IMG/VR virus record: IMGVR_UViG_3300014325_000037
Coordinates: 1-25,884 of that record
Strand: one strand, 5' to 3'
Origin: a virus
DNA: 25,884 nucleotides
The position numbers were made by a program, and so were the translations under genes. The notes beneath the pieces were generated by a model. That model saw only the letters and a list, made by a program, of their open reading frames with translations, was not told the DNA's origin and searched no databases. Of this stretch, positions 22,078 through 25,884 are shown piece by piece. How positions within the stretch are numbered: position 1 is the stretch's first letter; each line of letters starts with the position of its first letter.

Positions 22078-22427
22078 TGTTTGTCTCGGCGCTCAGCCGC
22101 CTCTTCATCCGTATAGCCTGCACGGTAGCGGACATCGAGCTTCGCCATATTGCCGAGCAGCGTTTCCTCGCGCGTGATGCCGAGACGTTGCCGCAGCCCC
22201 TCCATGAAGAACTCGAGGTCGCCAAGCTCCTCGATCACGTTCGCCCGATCGAGCGGCTTCTGATAAACAGCCCAGCGCTTGATGGCGTCAAGGCATTCGC
22301 CGCCCTCGCCTGCGATCCCTGTCGCCATATGCCATGCGTCGGCCTGCTCGGGTGTCATGCGAGCGATGATATCCTCGCCAGGCTTCTTCTTGCTCGCGAC
22401 GAATGCCGCGTAATCTGCAACGCTCAT
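22074..22427 (-). CDS. MazG-like nucleotide pyrophosphohydrolase
   Basis: A 117-residue all-alpha NTP pyrophosphohydrolase. The metal-binding pattern ExxE...ExxD is present as Glu41, Glu44, Glu67 and Asp70 in GIAGEGGECLDAIKRW and VIEELGDLEFFMEGL. Such enzymes hydrolyse (d)NTPs to the monophosphate and PPi; in phages with modified DNA they can remove canonical or unwanted dNTPs or provide dNMP substrates. The ATG is preceded by GAGGG and overlaps the stop of the upstream gene. Its own end overlaps the DUF3310 start (ATGA). Confidence 0.85.
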   Translation of the reverse strand: MSVADYAAFVASKKKPGEDIIARMTPEQADAWHMATGIAGEGGECLDAIKRWAVYQKPLDRANVIEELGDLEFFMEGLRQRLGITREETLLGNMAKLDVRYRAGYTDEEAAERRDKQ

Positions 22428-23404
22428 AGAATACCCTCACGCTTGACGCTGATAGCGTCGTTTATGCCCCATTTGGGCGGAAAGAACGGATCGGGCATCG
22501 GTGCCCCCACCGCGCGGTTATATTTCTGCTTGATGCGCTCGCGACCGGCTTTGCCCTTGATCTCGGGATGAGCGACGCGTGAGTACTTGCTGATCTCGCA
22601 GAACAGGTTTTGGCAATCGATCGGCTGGAGCCGTCGACCGAACAACCCCGGGAACTCGATGCCGAGTCGTGCAAACTCGTAGTCTTGATGCTGCGTAATC
22701 AGCATAACGACGTCTTCCGGCTTTCGCCGTCCGATATCGCTAAAGCACTTGCTGATCCCATCGAGCGCGCCGGGGCCGCACACCACGAACGATGCTTCGT
22801 CATGATCGATCAGCGACGAGTAGTTTAGATCGATGGTATATTGGAAAGCCAAAAAGGGTCCAAGGCCTGAGTAAGCTAGAAGCAGATCATACACCTGCTT
22901 GAGCCCGCGCGCCTGCTGCATCCGAGCAGGCAGCTCGTCTGCAACCATTTTGTATAGTAGCCGAAGGTGGTTGGCATGTTTACGCCCGCCGCCGTAGCTT
23001 GGAATATCCGGCATGATATATGCAGCAGAGTAGACGGGTGTCTTGCCAGCGAAGATGCCGTCGAGTATCGTAACCGCCCCGTCCCAGTTAAAGCCGTTGA
23101 ACTCGATAGGGCCTAAGCCGAGCTCGAGAAGCTCCCACGTAGTCACATTGTTGAATAGCTTGAAAAGCATTGTCCGGAAGAACACGTCAACAGGAGCTTG
23201 GCTGCGATGATCGGCATATTGCACTTCGCGGATCAAGTATTGGCTCACGCGATCGGCTGCGCGATACGGGTTCGTAAACCTGTACTCGCGCAGTATCGGA
23301 TCATCTGTCCATGGGCCTACGGTGCTCGCAAGCCGACGCAAGTACGTAGCTTGTCGCTCGGCGGCAAAGCGCCAGTAGGTATCGAGACAGACGGTCGGCG
23401 TCAT
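22424..23404 (-). CDS. Protein resembling the 5-hmdU DNA kinase helical domain (aGPT-Pplase2)
   Basis: A 326-residue protein with the signature of the group named alpha-glutamyl/putrescinyl thymine pyrophosphorylase type 2, seen as the helical domain of 5-hydroxymethyl-dU DNA kinases: TYWRFAAERQATYLRR...GPWTDDPILREYRFTNPYRAADRVSQY (9-56), LLAYSGLGPFLAFQYTIDL (175-193) like a helix-hairpin-helix, WVVCGPGALDGI-type segment (VVCGPGALDGISK, 207-219), and DCQNLFCEISKYSRV (263-277). No P-loop is visible; GKT at 120-122 lacks the GxxxxGK context. Known relatives act in thymine hypermodification, so its role beside guanine modification genes is unclear; DNA glycosylase-like binding is possible. The ATG at 23404 follows GAGGA; an upstream extension lacks support. 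Confidence 0.65.
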   Translation of the reverse strand: MTPTVCLDTYWRFAAERQATYLRRLASTVGPWTDDPILREYRFTNPYRAADRVSQYLIREVQYADHRSQAPVDVFFRTMLFKLFNNVTTWELLELGLGPIEFNGFNWDGAVTILDGIFAGKTPVYSAAYIMPDIPSYGGGRKHANHLRLLYKMVADELPARMQQARGLKQVYDLLLAYSGLGPFLAFQYTIDLNYSSLIDHDEASFVVCGPGALDGISKCFSDIGRRKPEDVVMLITQHQDYEFARLGIEFPGLFGRRLQPIDCQNLFCEISKYSRVAHPEIKGKAGRERIKQKYNRAVGAPMPDPFFPPKWGINDAISVKREGIL

Positions 23405-23414
23405 CGTGCTATCC

Positions 23415-24302
23415 TCAATTGGCCAGCTGCAAGAATTCTTGGCGAGGCAGGCCCTCGAATAGCACGCCTCTGAGCGAGCTTGTGACCGTGTGGTGCCCTT
23501 GCTGGCATACGCCGCGCGATTCCATGCAGAGATGGCGCGCCTTGACAATGACACCGACGCCTAGGGGCTTCAAGTGTTCCATGATCGCATCAGCGACTTG
23601 ACCCGTCAGACGTTCCTGCACCTGCAAACGCCGCGCGTAGCAATCGACCAGACGATTGATCTTCGACAGCCCGACGATCTTACCGTCTGGAATATAGCCG
23701 ACAGTCGCCGTGCCAAAGAACGGGGCCATGTGATGCTCGCAGTGCGTGTAGAACGGGATGTCTTTGACAAGCACCATCTCGTTGACGCCTTCGGCACCGT
23801 CCTCGAAGACTTTGAGGATTTCTTCTGGCTTCTCGTCATAGCCTTTGCACCAGAACTTCCACGCGGCCGCGACCCGAGCTGGCGTCTCCTCGAGACCGCC
23901 ACGCGTTGGATCGTCACCGATATACTGGATCAAGCGCGTAATGTGGTCGGCGATCCCTGTCTTCGCGTCACCTTCCCACGGCCAGACAACCCAGTCGTTT
24001 GCGTCGCCCCATGACCGCTTATCGATCAGCGCGAACACGGGCTTCCCGTAGTGCGCAAACTTCGCTGCCGTCGCTCCCGTGTCGATCAGATCGTCCATGA
24101 TGAAGTTAGCTTGCGCTGGATCATCAACGAGCATGAGCGAGAGCGGCGTGCCGAACAGCGCGAGCGTTGCAGGTACGCCCCCTCGCGGAATAGCATACAC
24201 CGACAACGTCTGATATGCGGTTGGTCCGAAATACTCGCGGATAGCATCAGCGCAGTTGAGCGCAAGCGTATTGAGCTGGCTATATGAGACGTTGTGGATC
24301 AT
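23415..24302 (-). CDS. folE: Phosphoribosyltransferase-GTP cyclohydrolase I fusion
   Basis: A 295-residue two-domain protein. Residues 1-108 resemble a type I phosphoribosyltransferase: AIPRGGVPATLALFG (37-51) and FIMDDLIDTGATA (67-79), the PRPP-binding acidic loop. Residues 118-295 are GTP cyclohydrolase I: LEETPARVAAAW (137-148), FYTHCEHHMAPFFG (184-197) with zinc ligands Cys188 and His191, GLSKINRLVD (211-220), QVQERLTGQ (227-235) and ARHLCMESRGV (255-265) with Cys259. FolE converts GTP to dihydroneopterin triphosphate, the first step to 7-deazaguanine. The fusion partner may supply or salvage nucleotides. It overlaps the queD stop (ATGA); the ribosome site is weak, so translation is probably coupled. 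Confidence 0.85.
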   Translation of the reverse strand: MIHNVSYSQLNTLALNCADAIREYFGPTAYQTLSVYAIPRGGVPATLALFGTPLSLMLVDDPAQANFIMDDLIDTGATAAKFAHYGKPVFALIDKRSWGDANDWVVWPWEGDAKTGIADHITRLIQYIGDDPTRGGLEETPARVAAAWKFWCKGYDEKPEEILKVFEDGAEGVNEMVLVKDIPFYTHCEHHMAPFFGTATVGYIPDGKIVGLSKINRLVDCYARRLQVQERLTGQVADAIMEHLKPLGVGVIVKARHLCMESRGVCQQGHHTVTSSLRGVLFEGLPRQEFLQLAN

Positions 24303-24772
24303 ACCGAAAACTTGCCCCCTTCGTAGATTGCAGCATTGCCGCCGTGCTCGCGCACCATGACCGATTTAATGTGGAGCCCGCGCGCGTCGATCGAGTGCAG
24401 ATAGTTCGCATGAAGCCACTCGTCTACGACGCCATAGGCGTGCTGCGCGAAGGCTTCGCATCCGACAGTCGGCAGCACCAGAATGTCGCGGAAGCCCCAC
24501 TTTGCATAGAGCGCCTGGAAGTCGGGCAAAGCGGGATCGTTGGCTGCGAGCACGGTGCGGTGATCGAACTCGTCTGCAAGCCGTTCCTTGATCGGCTTGA
24601 GCCCGCCGAAGTCGAGGACCCAGTTGTTATTGTCGAGGATCATTGCACCGAAGCGCAGCCCGAACGCGAGCGGGTAGCCATGCGGATCCTTGCAGTGGCT
24701 TTCCGCCCCGGGTTGACGGAAGCAGGTGCTCCAGCCAAGCGTGTGGTCGTATAACTTGTCTATGTAGAACAT
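24299..24772 (-). CDS. queD: 6-carboxytetrahydropterin synthase-like protein (QueD)
   Basis: A 157-residue protein of the QueD/PTPS family, which turns dihydroneopterin triphosphate into 6-carboxytetrahydropterin. Alignable features are CKDPHGY (27-33), equivalent to CxxxHGH, WVLDFGGLK (51-59), ADEFDHRTVL (66-75, catalytic Asp70-His71) and VMVREHGGNAAIYEG (138-152, Glu142). By eye, only one of the three usual zinc His ligands (His31) is kept: the first is replaced in WSTCFRQP (14-21) and the third by Tyr33. Cys17, His26 or Tyr33 may compensate. The ATG at 24772 follows GAAGGG at six bases; the longer GTG start is less likely. It lies between queE and the FolE fusion and overlaps the latter by four bases. 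Confidence 0.75.
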   Translation of the reverse strand: MFYIDKLYDHTLGWSTCFRQPGAESHCKDPHGYPLAFGLRFGAMILDNNNWVLDFGGLKPIKERLADEFDHRTVLAANDPALPDFQALYAKWGFRDILVLPTVGCEAFAQHAYGVVDEWLHANYLHSIDARGLHIKSVMVREHGGNAAIYEGGKFSV

Positions 24773-24826
24773 TCGCGTCCCTTCGATTACGCCGAGCACA
24801 ATAGCCGCGACGTGTTTCCAGGCGGG

Positions 24827-25522
24827 TTACTCGAGGCCGAGTACCTTGTGGATTTGGATCTGCAGCGTGTGCCCGTGCGCCATGGCGCTGTCGATCGTGG
24901 CACGGGTGTTTGCCTGGTTGAGCATCGGGTCGAGCTCATCCATGGGCTGCACGTAAACAGGGGCGCCCGGGCGGGGCCTCGCGACGACCGGCGACGCGGG
25001 GTGGCCGAGTGCGATTGTGGGCAAGCCATCGTCGGCGATCTCGCCGTCCCGCAAAACATACTTGAAGGCCATTGCCCGCTTCATGATCTCGTCACTGATG
25101 CGGCTCGTCTTCGGCGAGCATACGATCGAGAATTTCTGGAAGTGGTCGAGCGCTTCGATCCCCGGCGGTGCGAGCACGCCATTGGTTTCGACCTGCACCC
25201 GCCAGCCCGCGGTGATGAGCGCGTAGATCGCTGGGAACACGTTTTGCCGGAACGGCTCGCCGCCCGTCAGCACGATCAGCGCGCCAATCGGCCACTCGAG
25301 CACGCTAACACCGTTGACGAGCTCGGCGGGCGTCATGTTGTGACGCGTTTCGGTATATTCGGTATCGCAGCCCGGGCAACGAAGGTTGCAGCCGTATAGC
25401 CGAATAAACAGGGCACGCTCGCCGCAGAACGGCCCCTCGCCTTGGATCGTTTTGAAGATCGAGTGTACGTCGATTGATCCGTCCAAGCGATAGTCGGCGG
25501 CGATGGGTTTCTGCTCGTTCAT
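24827..25522 (-). CDS. queE: 7-carboxy-7-deazaguanine synthase (QueE)
   Basis: A 231-residue radical SAM enzyme that makes CDG from 6-carboxytetrahydropterin. It has FKTIQGEGPFCGERALFIRL (23-42), typical of QueE, CNLRCPGC (45-52; the CX3CX2C cluster Cys45, Cys49, Cys52), LTGGEP (85-90), VETNG (111-115) and VQPMDE (191-196). A full-length QueE, first gene of the leftward operon, directly after its promoter. The ATG at 25522 has GGAGGG just upstream. The 54-base gap to queD contains no visible structure. The presence of queE with queD and folE argues that the phage makes its own 7-deazaguanine precursor. Confidence 0.9.
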   Translation of the reverse strand: MNEQKPIAADYRLDGSIDVHSIFKTIQGEGPFCGERALFIRLYGCNLRCPGCDTEYTETRHNMTPAELVNGVSVLEWPIGALIVLTGGEPFRQNVFPAIYALITAGWRVQVETNGVLAPPGIEALDHFQKFSIVCSPKTSRISDEIMKRAMAFKYVLRDGEIADDGLPTIALGHPASPVVARPRPGAPVYVQPMDELDPMLNQANTRATIDSAMAHGHTLQIQIHKVLGLE

Positions 25523-25541
25523 ATGCCCTCCATAAAGGGCG

Positions 25542-25571
25542 ATCATAGGGGGCAACCTTAGTTTTTTGCAA
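25542..25571 (-). promoter_or_regulatory. Sigma-70-type promoter of the leftward operon
   Basis: On the minus strand TTGCAA (25571-25566, four of six) is followed after 18 bases by TATGAT (25547-25542, five of six). It lies in an AT-rich stretch unlike the rest of the window, between a terminator upstream and the queE ATG at 25522 downstream. Transcription would start near 25535, leaving a leader of about a dozen bases with GGAGGG. Confidence 0.6.
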
Positions 25572-25588
25572 ACGAAAAATAAGGGCAT

Positions 25589-25619
25589 AAAAAAAGAGCC
25601 ACCGGATTGCTCCGGTGGC
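25589..25619 (-). terminator. Rho-independent terminator of the upstream leftward gene
   Basis: GCCACCGG (25598-25605) pairs with CCGGTGGC (25612-25619) around a 6-base loop. On the minus strand the hairpin is followed by TC and seven T (A run at 25589-25595 on the plus strand), a textbook intrinsic terminator. It separates the gene at 25678-25884 from the queE operon. Confidence 0.85.
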
Positions 25620-25677
25620 CCTTCCTCGCCAGCTCAGGGGGGATTGAGCCGACGCCAGCGCTGGGGGGATGCGCTGG

Positions 25678-25884
25678 TTACGCGGAGGGTGCCTCGGGCG
25701 CGACCGGTGCCACAGGGGCCTCGGGAACGACCGGGGCTGCGCCCTCGATCACAAGGGCAACGGATATCTCGAGCACAGCCGGCACGGCCGGCGTTTCGCC
25801 TTCCGACTTCACCGCACAACCCGGAGCCAACGTGCCGGTCAAGCCATGGAACTTACGCCAATGGCTGTAAAGGCTCGCGAACAT
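25678..25884 (-). CDS. Pro/Ala/Val-rich hypothetical protein, possibly cut by the window edge
   Basis: A 68-residue frame begins with an ATG at the very last bases of the window and ends about 60 bases before the terminator. The N-terminal part (MFASLYSHWRKFHGLTGT) is followed by a low-complexity C-terminus made of PEAPVAPVAP-type repeats. The terminator just downstream on the same strand supports its being a real leftward gene, not the plus-strand collagen-like frame that overlaps it. The true start may lie outside the window. No function recognised. Confidence 0.45.
   Translation of the reverse strand: MFASLYSHWRKFHGLTGTLAPGCAVKSEGETPAVPAVLEISVALVIEGAAPVVPEAPVAPVAPEAPSA

Noticed and set aside
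22616-23040. GKT in the aGPT-Pplase2-like protein as a kinase P-loop
   Set aside because: The surrounding residues do not fit GxxxxGK[ST], so there is no evidence for a kinase domain in this protein.
25525-25540. A GCCCT-AGGGC hairpin that could hide the queE ribosome site
   Set aside because: Its first arm (25540-25536) lies upstream of the transcription start predicted from the promoter at 25571-25542, so it would not be in the mRNA.
25607-25870. Plus-strand frame with collagen-like GATGATGASGTTG repeats
   Set aside because: It is the complement of the Pro/Ala/Val-rich minus-strand frame, and a minus-strand terminator follows that frame. It also runs over the terminator hairpin itself.
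1-25884. CRISPR arrays, tRNA genes, rRNA genes and insertion sequences
   Set aside because: No regularly spaced repeats, no recognisable cloverleaf in the few gaps, and no transposase or terminal inverted repeats were seen. Weak tRNA-like folds would need a dedicated scan.

Overview
The window looks like part of the genome of a tailed phage with a contractile tail (a myovirus) that infects a Gram-negative bacterium. It is densely packed and fairly GC-rich. Many neighbouring genes share ATGA, GTGA or TGATG stop/start overlaps. A Gram-negative host is suggested by a peptidase endolysin beside a small membrane protein and a lipoprotein. I cannot name the host or a close relative from sequence alone.

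Layout. Positions 1-15250 are transcribed rightward: tail assembly chaperone, a short tape measure protein with a tail lysozyme domain, a compact baseplate set (hub, a plug protein like that of cyanophage Pam3, a spike-like OB protein, a gp25-like wedge, a J-like wedge and a tail protein I-like wedge), a tail fibre, a lysis cassette (coiled-coil membrane protein, holin candidate, M15-type endolysin, lipoprotein), a hairpin terminator, three more adhesin-like virion proteins and a zinc-finger protein. Positions 25884-15225 are transcribed leftward. After a Pro/Ala-rich protein and a strong terminator, a promoter at 25571-25542 drives a long collinear cluster: queE, queD, a phosphoribosyltransferase-FolE fusion, a protein resembling the 5-hmdU DNA kinase helical domain (aGPT-Pplase2), MazG-like, DUF3310, thyX, a hairpin-rich gap, a methyltransferase, a GIY-YIG homing endonuclease, a DpdA-like DNA transglycosylase, a 59-residue Cys-rich protein, a sliding-clamp-like protein, a NADAR protein and a family A DNA polymerase. 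The two arms converge at about 15225-15250.

How it fits together. FolE, QueD and QueE make the 7-deazaguanine precursor CDG from GTP, and DpdA exchanges guanine in DNA for a 7-deazaguanine. The methyltransferase lies in the same run of genes and might decorate the base. ThyX, MazG-like and DUF3310 proteins would adjust the dNTP pool, and the polymerase and clamp replicate the DNA. The NADAR protein could reverse ADP-ribosylation of guanine, a known toxin-based defence. The left arm therefore reads as a combined replication, base hypermodification and anti-defence module.

The most unusual points are the PRTase-FolE fusion, a QueD that appears to lack two of three zinc ligands, a thymine-hypermodification-type protein alongside guanine hypermodification genes, the NADAR gene embedded next to the polymerase, an unannotated 59-residue gene, and a 39-base element repeated before two gene starts.
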